From Candidatus Accumulibacter vicinus (GTDB lineage Bacteria > Pseudomonadota > Gammaproteobacteria > Burkholderiales > Rhodocyclaceae): a DNA stretch of 24,021 bases. Positions 16,190-22,924 of this stretch are shown here, in pieces. Within the stretch, counting starts at the first letter, position 1. Every line of letters starts with the position of its first letter. The stretch is taken from positions 1-24,021 of the forward strand of contig DIME01000126.1 in NCBI GenBank assembly GCA_002425405.1, in the 5' to 3' direction. Made by a program: the position numbers and the translations under genes. The notes beneath the pieces are model-generated. The model was given only the letters and a program-made list of their open reading frames with translations. It searched no databases and was not told the origin of the DNA.

Positions 16190-16459
16190 TCAGCCCTTGA
16201 CAACGGCAATGAAGGGATTGGCAAAAAGCATGAACAGCGCGATACCGACACCGATCATGGTGACCGCGTCGAGAAGACCCGCAACAATGAACATCTTTAC
16301 CTGGAGAGTCGGAATCATTTCCGGCTGGCGAGCAGCGCCCTCAAGGAACCGGCCACCCAGCAGACCAAAACCGATAGCGGTACCGAGAGCACCCGCACCG
16401 ATCAGGATGGCGACGGCGATGGCGGTGTTACCAAGCAACATAGACAGAGCGGCTTCCAT
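16190..16459 (-). CDS. atpE: ATP synthase Fo subunit c (proteolipid)
   Basis: This is the ring-forming c subunit, 89 residues, with two membrane helices. The glycine-rich helix 1 (GAGALGTAIGFGLLGG, 21-36), the polar loop ARQP (43-46) and helix 2 with the ion-binding carboxylate D64 in GLLDAVTMIG are all visible. The carboxylate is Asp, and helix 1 lacks the glutamine of Na+-type rings, so H+ coupling is expected. AGGAGA lies 5 bases before the ATG. The unusual 82-base leader is described separately. Confidence 0.98.
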   Translation of the reverse strand: MEAALSMLLGNTAIAVAILIGAGALGTAIGFGLLGGRFLEGAARQPEMIPTLQVKMFIVAGLLDAVTMIGVGIALFMLFANPFIAVVKG

Positions 16460-16470
16460 TACTTTCTCCT

Positions 16471-16504
16471 AGTAAAACATGCTAAATGGGTTAAACAAAG
16501 ACAA
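16471..16504 (-). promoter_or_regulatory. U-rich leader upstream of atpE, candidate translation enhancer
   Basis: On the transcript this stretch is U-rich (TTGTCTTTGTTTAACCC, then TTTAGCATGTTTTACT) and lies directly before the AGGAGA site of atpE, in contrast to the GC-rich surroundings. E. coli atpE is known to have a U-rich translation enhancer in the same place. The function here is inferred from position and composition. Confidence 0.45.
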
Positions 16505-16534
16505 CGTGAATCAAACTCGCAACCGGGCAGTCTT

Positions 16535-16552
16535 CCCACGACTAACCGTGGG
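16535..16552 (-). other. Stem-loop overlapping the atpB stop codon
   Basis: CCCACG-N6-CGTGGG forms a perfect 6-bp stem whose loop contains the atpB TAG. It is followed on the transcript by the U-rich atpE leader. It probably stabilises or separates the downstream atpE-containing message. Confidence 0.5.
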
Positions 16553-17312
16553 ACTCGCTGGCCATCGACATGTAAACGATGGTGAGCATCATGAACACGA
16601 AGGCCTGCAAGGTGATGATCAGGATATGAAACAGCGCCCAGGGCAGCGCCAGGGGTAACTGCCACAGACCCAGAAGGGCAATCAGGATAAACACCATCTC
16701 GCCAGCGTACATGTTGCCGAACAGACGCAGCGCAAGTGAAATCGGCTTGGCGACATCCTCGATGACCCGGAAGAGAAGATTGAGTGGCGCCAGCTTGGCA
16801 CCAAACGGCACGGTGAATACCTCATGCAGGAAGCCCCCGACACCTTTCACCTTGACGCCCATGACCAACATGATCGCGAACACCGTCAGGGACATGCCGA
16901 AAGTCAGGTTCGGGTCGGTGGTCGGCACCACCTTGAAATAATGTACGCCAGCAAAGCCGAGGACGAAGGGAATGAAATCGACCGGGATCAGATCCATCGC
17001 GTTCATCAGAAAAACCCAGACGAAGATGGTGACCGCCATCGGCGTGATCAGCGCACTCTTGCCATGGTAGGTATCCTTGACCTGCTGATCGATAAAGGAC
17101 ACCAGCATTTCAACGAAGGTTTGCAGCTTGCCCGGACCGACGACGGCAGCCCTGCTGGCAAGTTTGGCCATGCCGAGGAAGGCGAACAGGCCAAGGAGAC
17201 CGGATACGATCAGGGAGTCCAGGTGAAAAGTCCAGAAACCGTGACCGACGGTCAGGTTGGTCAGGTGGTGGACAATGTATCCACTCGTCGTCAATGCCTC
17301 GCCCGAAGCCAT
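16542..17312 (-). CDS. atpB: ATP synthase Fo subunit a
   Basis: This is the membrane stator subunit that carries the proton half-channels, 256 residues. The essential arginine is R196 in ISLALRLFGNMYAGE. Other conserved stretches are TFVEMLVSFIDQQVKD, NAMDLIPVDFIP and the C-terminal FHILIITLQAFVFMMLTIVYMSMA. The start at MASGEALT has AGGGAGA upstream, in the 17-base gap after atpI. A longer in-frame reading to 17537 would overlap atpI and is rejected. Confidence 0.98.
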   Translation of the reverse strand: MASGEALTTSGYIVHHLTNLTVGHGFWTFHLDSLIVSGLLGLFAFLGMAKLASRAAVVGPGKLQTFVEMLVSFIDQQVKDTYHGKSALITPMAVTIFVWVFLMNAMDLIPVDFIPFVLGFAGVHYFKVVPTTDPNLTFGMSLTVFAIMLVMGVKVKGVGGFLHEVFTVPFGAKLAPLNLLFRVIEDVAKPISLALRLFGNMYAGEMVFILIALLGLWQLPLALPWALFHILIITLQAFVFMMLTIVYMSMASESHG

Positions 17313-17329
17313 ATATTCTCCCTGTTCAA

Positions 17330-17686
17330 CTATTGCTGCCTGAGCAGCGCCATCCAATAAACGACCACTGTTGCTACATAGGCCAGGAAGAGCGGCAAGG
17401 CTGCGAGTTGTGCGTAGCTCTTGAAGACCACGGTAAACAACAAAAGGGTTACGACAAACTTGTAACCCTCCCCAGCCACCTGATCCCGAAACACTCTTCT
17501 TGCATCGGCCTGTTTCGATAGCCGCAAGGCTCGCCATGCATAAGCAGAAGCACTGGCCATGGCAATCCCGCCACCGAGTACTGCAGAAACAGCCGCATCA
17601 AATCCCAGAGCAACCCCCGCGACCAACCCTACTGCCAGAGTGACCACCAACTGGCAGACCAGGACCCAGCGAACCTGCGGATGCAC
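17330..17686 (-). CDS. atpI: ATP synthase accessory protein I (AtpI)
   Basis: This small membrane protein (118 residues) is encoded first in the atp operon. AtpI assists c-ring assembly or Mg2+ supply in some bacteria and is not part of the enzyme. About four hydrophobic segments are visible, near residues 7-27, 31-52, 75-90 and 95-115 (VRWVLVCQLVVTLAVGLVAG, AAVSAVLGGGIAMASASAYA, KFVVTLLLFTVVF, LPLFLAYVATVVVYW). I chose GTG 17686 because GGAGGGG lies 6 bases upstream. The longer reading from TTG 17701 would translate that Shine-Dalgarno itself. Confidence 0.9.
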   Translation of the reverse strand: MHPQVRWVLVCQLVVTLAVGLVAGVALGFDAAVSAVLGGGIAMASASAYAWRALRLSKQADARRVFRDQVAGEGYKFVVTLLLFTVVFKSYAQLAALPLFLAYVATVVVYWMALLRQQ

Positions 17687-17692
17687 GGCTAG

Positions 17693-17699
17693 CCCCTCC
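17693..17699 (-). promoter_or_regulatory. Ribosome binding site that fixes the atpI GTG start
   Basis: GGAGGGG lies 6 bases before GTG 17686. It lies inside the alternative, longer reading frame, which argues against the TTG at 17701. Confidence 0.65.
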
Positions 17700-17710
17700 A
17701 AAACATGAGC

Positions 17711-17739
17711 AGGATACCAGACTCACAATAAGGAATCAA
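17711..17739 (-). promoter_or_regulatory. Putative sigma70 promoter of the atp operon
   Basis: On the minus strand TTGATT (17734-17739) is separated by exactly 17 bases from TATCCT (17711-17716). Each hexamer matches 4 of 6 consensus bases. Transcription would start near 17704, giving a leader of about 18 bases before atpI. It lies in the 145-base parB-atpI spacer, which is locally AT-rich (a T6 run). No convincing terminator for parB is visible, so read-through from parAB is also possible. Confidence 0.5.
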
Positions 17740-17831
17740 ACCGCAACTGCAAAAAAGTTTAAATTCCTCGATAGAATCTGCCCTGCAGCCAGGATTGGCG
17801 AGCCCTGGATGGGCTTCCATGATGCGGCGCA

Positions 17832-18674
17832 TCAATGGCGTAAGCGCTGCAGAATTCCTTCAAGTTGATCGAGGTCGCCGAACTCGATCAGCACCTTGCC
17901 CGCCCCTCGTTTATTGGCTCGAATCGCCACCTGCGCACCGAGCAGATCGGCCAGTTCGTCCTGCAGACGCAGCACATCGCGGTCCGGCCTGCTCGGCGTG
18001 GTGACTTCTTTCGGTGGGTTGAGGGCACACTGAACCAGGCGCTCGGTTTCGCGTACCGACAAGCCTTTCTGTGCCACTCGTTGCGCCAACTGGACCTGCA
18101 ACGCACCCGCCAGCGGGAGGAGGGCGCGCGCATGCCCCATGTCGATTTCCCCGCGCATCAGGAGCTCCTGCGCCGGTGCAGCCAACTGCAGCAGACGCAG
18201 CAGATTCGACGCCGCCGGTCGTGATCGTCCAACGGCATCGGCTGCTTGCTGGTGGGTCATCGAGAACTCATCGATCAATCGTTGCAGACCCAGCGCTTCC
18301 TCGATCGGGTTGAGATCCTCGCGCTGGATGTTCTCGATCAGCGCCATGGCCAGCGCGGCCTCATCCGGAATGATCCGGACCAAAGTAGACACCTCGGTCA
18401 AGCCGGCCATCTGCGCCGCTCGCCAGCGCCTCTCACCGGCAATGATCTCGTAGCGGTCGTCGCTGACCGGCCGTACAAGAATCGGCTGCATCAACCCCTG
18501 CACCCTGATCGAGGCGGCCAGTTCTTCGAGCGAAGCGCTGTCCATGCGGGTACGTGGCTGATACTTGCCCGGCTGGAGCCGACCGACCGGCAGCGTTCTT
18601 TGCTGTTCCCGGCTCTGAGCATCGTTATCCGCCAGGAGAGCATCAAGGCCACGCCCCAGTCCTTTCAGTTTCAT
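17832..18674 (-). CDS. parB: Chromosome-partitioning protein ParB
   Basis: This is a CTP-dependent parS-binding clamp, 280 residues. The N-terminal ParA-contact peptide reads MKLKGLGRGLDALL. Core motifs are VQGLMQPILVR (58-68), the CTP-binding GERRWRA (80-86), ENIQRE (114-119) and a helix-turn-helix near 138-160 (MTHQQAADAVGRSRPAASNLLRLL). The C-terminal dimerisation domain spans about 233-280. The gene overlaps parA by an ATGA (start and stop share 4 bases), so translation is coupled. Chromosomal (not plasmid) ParB is indicated by its place with mnmG, rsmG and atp. I found no parS palindrome in the window. Confidence 0.97.
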   Translation of the reverse strand: MKLKGLGRGLDALLADNDAQSREQQRTLPVGRLQPGKYQPRTRMDSASLEELAASIRVQGLMQPILVRPVSDDRYEIIAGERRWRAAQMAGLTEVSTLVRIIPDEAALAMALIENIQREDLNPIEEALGLQRLIDEFSMTHQQAADAVGRSRPAASNLLRLLQLAAPAQELLMRGEIDMGHARALLPLAGALQVQLAQRVAQKGLSVRETERLVQCALNPPKEVTTPSRPDRDVLRLQDELADLLGAQVAIRANKRGAGKVLIEFGDLDQLEGILQRLRH

Positions 18675-19483
18675 GGCTCCACTCCAGTCCCGGCAAGCGC
18701 CGCGGTCACCCTGCCAGCGCTGCCGGCGTGCCGATCGAGAATCTCCTGCGCCAACAAGAGATACGCTTGTGCGCCCTTCGAGCTGCGGTCGAATGCAAGC
18801 ACCGGCTTGCCATAGGACGGAGCCTCGGCCAGGCGTACATTGCGCGGAACGATCGTCCGATAAACCTTCGAACCGAAGTGTCGTTCAAGTTCGCGGGAAA
18901 CCTGTTGGGTCAGCGTCGAACGCGGGTCGTACATGGTCCGCAGCAGACCCTCGATCTCGAGCACCGGATTCAATTTGGCCCGCACCTTTTTCAGTGTCGC
19001 CACCAAGTCAGTCAGACCTTCCAGCGCGTAGTACTCACATTGCATCGGGATCATCACGGTATCGGCAGCGACCAGCCCATTGACTGTCAGCAGGTTCAGT
19101 GCGGGCGGGCAATCCATCACGATGAAGTCATAGTCGCCACGGATGTCGGCGAGCGCGTCACGCAGCCGATACTCGCGCTTTCCGAGATTGATCAGATCGA
19201 TCTCGGCACCCGCGAGTTCGCGATTCGCGGGCATCAGGTCGAAGCCGAATTCAGTACGCAGGCTGGTGCCACGCATCGTCGAGCGACCGATCAGAATCTG
19301 ATAGACCGTCGACAGCGCGTCGCTCTTGACGACACCGCAACCGGTCGTGGCGTTGGCCTGCGGATCAAGATCGATCAGCAACACGCGCTGGCCGATTTCG
19401 GCGAGACAGGCCGTGAGGTTGACGGCCGTCGTCGTCTTGCCAACGCCGCCTTTTTGGTTGGTTACCGCGAGTATTCTTGCCAA
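18671..19483 (-). CDS. parA: Chromosome-partitioning ATPase ParA (Soj type)
   Basis: This is a MinD/ParA-family ATPase, 270 residues, that binds DNA non-specifically as an ATP dimer and moves ParB-parS complexes. The deviant Walker A KGGVGKTT is at 11-18, the Walker A' region LLIDLDPQANATTG follows at about 35-48, and Walker B is FIVMDCPPALNLLT. It lacks an N-terminal helix-turn-helix, which fits the short chromosomal type. The start codon is TTG at 19483, preceded by a long GAGGAGGGAG site that runs over the rsmG stop codon. The gene overlaps parB by ATGA. Confidence 0.97.
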   Translation of the reverse strand: MARILAVTNQKGGVGKTTTAVNLTACLAEIGQRVLLIDLDPQANATTGCGVVKSDALSTVYQILIGRSTMRGTSLRTEFGFDLMPANRELAGAEIDLINLGKREYRLRDALADIRGDYDFIVMDCPPALNLLTVNGLVAADTVMIPMQCEYYALEGLTDLVATLKKVRAKLNPVLEIEGLLRTMYDPRSTLTQQVSRELERHFGSKVYRTIVPRNVRLAEAPSYGKPVLAFDRSSKGAQAYLLLAQEILDRHAGSAGRVTAALAGTGVEP

Positions 19484-19488
19484 ATCGA

Positions 19489-19498
19489 CTCCCTCCTC
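19489..19498 (-). promoter_or_regulatory. Long Shine-Dalgarno overlapping the rsmG stop, for the TTG start of parA
   Basis: GAGGAGGGAG begins within the rsmG TGA and ends 5 bases before TTG 19483. It implies termination-reinitiation coupling and offsets the weak start codon. Confidence 0.65.
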
Positions 19499-20132
19499 AA
19501 TGCTGCGCCTGACTGCTGCTCATGATTACCAGGTGCCGTTCACCGGTGATGCCCGGCACCTTCAAGCGATGCACTGCGTCCACGACCACATCAACCGACA
19601 GATTTGCCATTTCGTCCTGCGGCCGAAGGCCTTTCATGGCCAGCCAATGACCCCCCGTTTGCAACAGGTGACGCGACAGTCTCACGAACTCGCCGAGATC
19701 GGAAAATGCGCGTGCGCTGATCGCTGAGAAACTGGCCACGGGCCTGTACGCTTCAACACGGCCACAGTGTACGGCAATATTCACCAACCCAAGCTCAATC
19801 GCCACCTGTTGCAGAAAGGCCGTCTTTTTCGCATTGCTGTCCAGCAGGACCACCCCCAGTTCCGGGCGGGCGATGGCCAGCGGGATACCGGGCATGCCGC
19901 CACCGCTGCCCACGTCGAGCAGTGTCGCCCCCTCGACAAAGGGCAGGATCGCCAGCGAATCGAGCAAGTGATGACTGACCGCCAACGACGGATCATTCAG
20001 ACCGGTCAGGCGATAGGTCTTGTTCCACTTGTCGAGCAGGGCCACGTAGGCGAGCAGCTTGTTCTGTGCGGCGTGCGAAAGATCGATCCCCAGGACGTGC
20101 AGTCCCTGCGCGAGTTGCGTGGCCGGCGTCAT
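19497..20132 (-). CDS. rsmG: 16S rRNA (guanine-527-N7)-methyltransferase RsmG (GidB)
   Basis: This SAM-dependent enzyme methylates G527 of 16S rRNA; loss in other species gives low-level streptomycin resistance. The 211-residue length is normal. KWNKTYRLTG (35-44), HHLLDSLAIL (54-63) and the SAM loop DVGSGGGMPGIPLAI (73-87) are visible. The ATG overlaps the mnmG stop as ATGA. An in-frame extension to 20336 lies within mnmG and is rejected. It is the second gene of mnmG-rsmG-parA-parB. Confidence 0.96.
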   Translation of the reverse strand: MTPATQLAQGLHVLGIDLSHAAQNKLLAYVALLDKWNKTYRLTGLNDPSLAVSHHLLDSLAILPFVEGATLLDVGSGGGMPGIPLAIARPELGVVLLDSNAKKTAFLQQVAIELGLVNIAVHCGRVEAYRPVASFSAISARAFSDLGEFVRLSRHLLQTGGHWLAMKGLRPQDEMANLSVDVVVDAVHRLKVPGITGERHLVIMSSSQAQH

Positions 20133-22051
20133 GAACCAGAACCGGCGATTCGCTGGCGCTGCGCGTTCAGTTGTGCACGCTTCAAATGCACCAGCAGGAT
20201 CGAGATGGCCGCCGGGGTCACGCCCTGAATGCGGGAAGCCTGCCCCAGGGTCTGTGGACGATGCAGAACGAGCTTCTGCTGGACTTCCCTGGACAGACCC
20301 GTAATGCTGCAAAAGTCGAAATCGTCGGGAAAGCACGTTTCCTCGTTGGCCAGATTCTTGCTCACCTCATCCCGTTGACGTTCGATGTAACCCTGATACT
20401 TGGCCTGGTTCTCGACCTGTTCGATGACCCGTGGATCGCGCAGACCCGCGTCCACCGAAAAATCGCCCAGGCGCAGCGTCATCAACGACGAATAACTCAC
20501 ATCCGGGCGGCGCAGCAGCTCATGCAGGCTGTATTCGTGCTCCAGAGGCTTGCCGAAGATCCTGATCGTGTCCTCATCGGCAAGCTTTGCCGGCTGTACC
20601 CAGGTCGACTTCAGGCGCTCCTGCTCGCGTACGATCGCTTCCCTCTTCTCGCAAAAAGCTGCCCAGCGCTGCTCGCCCACCAACCCCAAACGGTGGCCTT
20701 GCTCGGTCAGACGCAGGTCGGCATTGTCCTCCCGCAGTGATAAGCGGTACTCCGCGCGACTGGTAAACATCCGGTAAGGCTCCGAGACGCCACGAGTGAT
20801 CAGATCATCGGCCAGAACGCCGAGGTAGGCCTCGTCCCGGCGCGGTGTCCAGGGTTCCTTTTCCTGCACCTGCAGGGCGGCGTTGATGCCGGCCAACAGG
20901 CCCTGCGCTGCGGCTTCCTCGTAACCGGTGGTGCCGTTGATCTGGCCGGCGAAGAAAAGACCACGCAAAGCCTTCGTTTCCAGTGAGCTGCGCAGGCCGC
21001 GTGGATCAAAATAATCGTATTCGATGGCGTAGCCGGGGCGCAGGATGTGGCAGTTCCCAAGTCCGCGGATCGAGCGGACGATGGCCAGCTGGACATCAAA
21101 AGGCAGGCTGGTAGAAATCCCATTCGGGTAAATTTCATGGGTTGTCAGGCCTTCCGGCTCGAGAAAGACCTGATGGCTTTCCTTGGCCGAAAAACGATGA
21201 ATCTTGTCTTCGATCGATGGGCAATAACGCGGACCGACGCCTTCGATCACCCCGGTGTACATCGGCGACCGATCGAGGTTGGCCCGGATGATCGCGTGCG
21301 TCCGAGCGTTGGTGCTGGTCACCCAGCATGGCAACTGACGCGGATGTTGGGCAGCGTCTCCAAGAAACGAGAACACCGGCAAGGGATCGTCCGAATATTG
21401 CTCGGCCAAGGTCGAAAAATCGATGGTCTTGCCATCCAGTCGTGGCGGTGTGCCGGTCTTGAGCCGGCCAACCGGCAACTGTAATTCGCGCAGACGGGCA
21501 GCCAGCGAAACCGACGGGGGATCACCCATACGGCCACCGCTATGATTCGACAGACCCACGTGAATCCTGCCGTTGAGGAAGGTGCCAGCCGTGAGGACCA
21601 CGGTTCGTGCAGCAAAGCGCACGCCCAACCGGGTCACTACACCGGCGACGTGGTCGCCTTCGAGCATCAGGTCAGCACATGCCTGCGCGAAGATCACCAG
21701 ATTTGGCTGGTTTTCGAGGCGACGGCGGATCGCCTGCCGGTACAGCACGCGATCTGCCTGCGCACGCGTCGCACGTACCGCCGGACCCTTGCTCGCATTG
21801 AGAATCCGGAACTGGATGCCGGCCTCATCGGTAGCCTCGGCCATCACCCCGCCCAGAGCGTCGATCTCCTTGACCAGATGCCCTTTGCCGATGCCACCGA
21901 TCGATGGATTGCAACTCATCGCGCCGAGTGTCTCGAGGTTGTGCGTCAGCAGCAGCGTCCTGACGCCCATCCGCGCTGCGGCGAGCGCCGCTTCAGTGCC
22001 GGCATGGCCACCGCCGACCACAATCACCTCGAAACATTCAGGAAATAACAT
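20129..22051 (-). CDS. mnmG: tRNA uridine-5-carboxymethylaminomethyl synthesis enzyme MnmG (GidA)
   Basis: This FAD enzyme works with MnmE to make cmnm5U at wobble position 34 of several tRNAs. It has 640 residues, the full family length. Visible motifs are the FAD-binding VVGGGHAGTEAALAA (11-25), CNPSIGGIGKGHLVKEIDALGG (47-68, described by its ends), the catalytic GPRYCPSIEDK (273-283, Cys277 as in E. coli) and GYEEAAAQGLLAGINAAL near 390. The start MLFPECFEVIVV is family-typical but has no clear Shine-Dalgarno. It is the first gene of the minus-strand par operon and is divergent from ahpC. Confidence 0.98.
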   Translation of the reverse strand: MLFPECFEVIVVGGGHAGTEAALAAARMGVRTLLLTHNLETLGAMSCNPSIGGIGKGHLVKEIDALGGVMAEATDEAGIQFRILNASKGPAVRATRAQADRVLYRQAIRRRLENQPNLVIFAQACADLMLEGDHVAGVVTRLGVRFAARTVVLTAGTFLNGRIHVGLSNHSGGRMGDPPSVSLAARLRELQLPVGRLKTGTPPRLDGKTIDFSTLAEQYSDDPLPVFSFLGDAAQHPRQLPCWVTSTNARTHAIIRANLDRSPMYTGVIEGVGPRYCPSIEDKIHRFSAKESHQVFLEPEGLTTHEIYPNGISTSLPFDVQLAIVRSIRGLGNCHILRPGYAIEYDYFDPRGLRSSLETKALRGLFFAGQINGTTGYEEAAAQGLLAGINAALQVQEKEPWTPRRDEAYLGVLADDLITRGVSEPYRMFTSRAEYRLSLREDNADLRLTEQGHRLGLVGEQRWAAFCEKREAIVREQERLKSTWVQPAKLADEDTIRIFGKPLEHEYSLHELLRRPDVSYSSLMTLRLGDFSVDAGLRDPRVIEQVENQAKYQGYIERQRDEVSKNLANEETCFPDDFDFCSITGLSREVQQKLVLHRPQTLGQASRIQGVTPAAISILLVHLKRAQLNAQRQRIAGSGS

Positions 22052-22098
22052 GGACGATCGCCATTGGTAGCACGCGGACGACTCTGGAAAAGACCGGC

Positions 22099-22104
22099 AT
22101 TTTA
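22099..22104 (-). promoter_or_regulatory. Possible -10 element of mnmG
   Basis: Read on the minus strand TAAAAT lies 47 bases before the mnmG ATG. The matching -35 region (about 22122-22127) is poor. It is the best candidate in this spacer for the mnmG-rsmG-parAB transcript. Confidence 0.28.
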
Positions 22105-22130
22105 CGGCAATTTGTTGAAACGCCGACCAA

Positions 22131-22167
22131 ATAGCCTTGGGCTATGACTTGAATTATCAGAATTAAT
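22131..22167 (+). promoter_or_regulatory. Candidate OxyR operator upstream of ahpC
   Basis: The sequence reads ATAG-N7-CTAT-N7-ATTA-N7-TAAT, at 22131, 22142, 22153 and 22164. The known OxyR consensus is ATAG-N7-CTAT-N7-ATAG-N7-CTAT. The upstream half is a perfect match and the downstream half is degenerate but in perfect phase. The site ends exactly at the ahpC -35 element, as expected for activation by direct contact with RNA polymerase. Confidence 0.75.
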
Positions 22168-22196
22168 TGGAACAATTCTGGCGACTCCACTATGAT
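22167..22196 (+). promoter_or_regulatory. Putative sigma70 promoter of ahpC
   Basis: TTGGAA (22167-22172) and TATGAT (22191-22196) are separated by 18 bases. Transcription would begin near 22203, giving a leader of about 42 bases. The -35 overlaps the last base of the OxyR-type operator. Confidence 0.6.
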
Positions 22197-22244
22197 CCTG
22201 CCCGTCGCTTGTTTTCATTCACCGAACCCGAAGGAGATCTCAAG

Positions 22245-22808
22245 ATGTCACTGATCAACACCGAAATCAAACCGTTCAAAACCACTGCTTTTCATAACGG
22301 CAAGTTTGGTCCTGTATCCGATGCCGACCTGAAGGGCAAATGGTCTGTCGTCGTTTTCTACCCGGCTGACTTCACCTTCGTCTGCCCGACCGAACTGGGT
22401 GACCTGGCTGACGAGTATGAGTCGTTCAAGAAGATCGGTGTCGAAATATACGCGGTATCTACCGACACGCATTTTACACACAAGGCTTGGCACGACGCTT
22501 CCGAGACCATCAAGAAGATCCGGTATCCGATGCTCGGCGACCCGACCGGCACCATCACCCGCAATTTCGACGTGATGATCGAAGAGGAAGGTCTGGCGTT
22601 GCGCGGCACCTTCGTGATCAATCCCGAAGGCATCATCAAGGTCTGTGAGGTCCACGACCTCGGCATTGGTCGCGACGCCAAGGAACTGTTGCGCAAGGTT
22701 CAGGCTGCCCAGTACGTCGCCAGCCACCCGGGCGAAGTCTGCCCGGCCAAGTGGACGCCGGGTGACGCCACGCTGACCCCGTCGCTGGACTTGGTCGGCA
22801 AGATTTAA
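22245..22808 (+). CDS. ahpC: Alkyl hydroperoxide reductase subunit C (2-Cys peroxiredoxin)
   Basis: This typical 2-Cys peroxiredoxin reduces H2O2, organic peroxides and peroxynitrite; it is a cytoplasmic decamer recharged by AhpF. The 187-residue length is identical to E. coli AhpC. The peroxidatic cysteine is C47 in FYPADFTFVCPTE and the resolving cysteine is C166 in HPGEVCPAKW. The GGLG-like stretch is replaced by GDPTGTITR and the end is LDLVGKI. AAGGAGAT precedes the ATG by 6-8 bases. An in-frame extension from 22167 would start inside the promoter and is rejected. ahpF follows on the same strand. Confidence 0.98.
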   Translation: MSLINTEIKPFKTTAFHNGKFGPVSDADLKGKWSVVVFYPADFTFVCPTELGDLADEYESFKKIGVEIYAVSTDTHFTHKAWHDASETIKKIRYPMLGDPTGTITRNFDVMIEEEGLALRGTFVINPEGIIKVCEVHDLGIGRDAKELLRKVQAAQYVASHPGEVCPAKWTPGDATLTPSLDLVGKI

Positions 22809-22821
22809 GAACCGTGTGAGC

Positions 22822-22851
22822 CACGCGGCAGGCTGCTTTTCCTGTCGCGTG
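22822..22851 (+). other. First stem-loop of the ahpC-ahpF spacer
   Basis: CACGCGGCAGG pairs with CCTGTCGCGTG (11 bp including one G-U) around an 8-base loop, 13 bases after the ahpC stop. No U-run follows the stem, so it is more likely an mRNA 3'-end stabiliser or processing site than a terminator. Confidence 0.5.
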
Positions 22852-22866
22852 ATTCGGGGTCTCAGT

Positions 22867-22898
22867 GCAAAGGGGCCGCTGTTTGGCGGCCCCTTTGC
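22867..22898 (+). terminator. Second, strong stem-loop of the ahpC-ahpF spacer; partial terminator or attenuator
   Basis: GCAAAGGGGCCGC and GCGGCCCCTTTGC form a perfect 13-bp stem around a 6-base loop (TGTTTG). The U's are only inside the stem and no U-tail follows, so termination would be incomplete. ahpF begins 26 bases later, which suggests that transcription continues at a reduced level. Confidence 0.6.
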
Positions 22899-22924
22899 AA
22901 TGCCACTCACCAGGGACAAGACGC

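Noticed and set aside
17800..17814. AGCCC-TGGAT-GGGCT stem as a parB terminator
   Set aside because: The stem is only 5 bp and no U-run follows it on the minus-strand transcript. It is too weak to call.
20133..20336. N-terminal extension of rsmG by 68 codons
   Set aside because: It lies wholly inside mnmG in another frame. The ATGA overlap gives a normal 211-residue RsmG.
17687..22130. Replication origin near mnmG/parAB
   Set aside because: In some bacteria oriC lies close to these genes, but I see no cluster of TTATCCACA-type boxes, no dnaA and no AT-rich unwinding region. Only isolated TTATCC-like fragments occur, inside coding sequence.
22167..22244. N-terminal extension of ahpC by 26 codons
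   Set aside because: It would start at the edge of the OxyR-type operator and include the promoter -10. The ATG at 22245 has AAGGAG and gives the exact family length.
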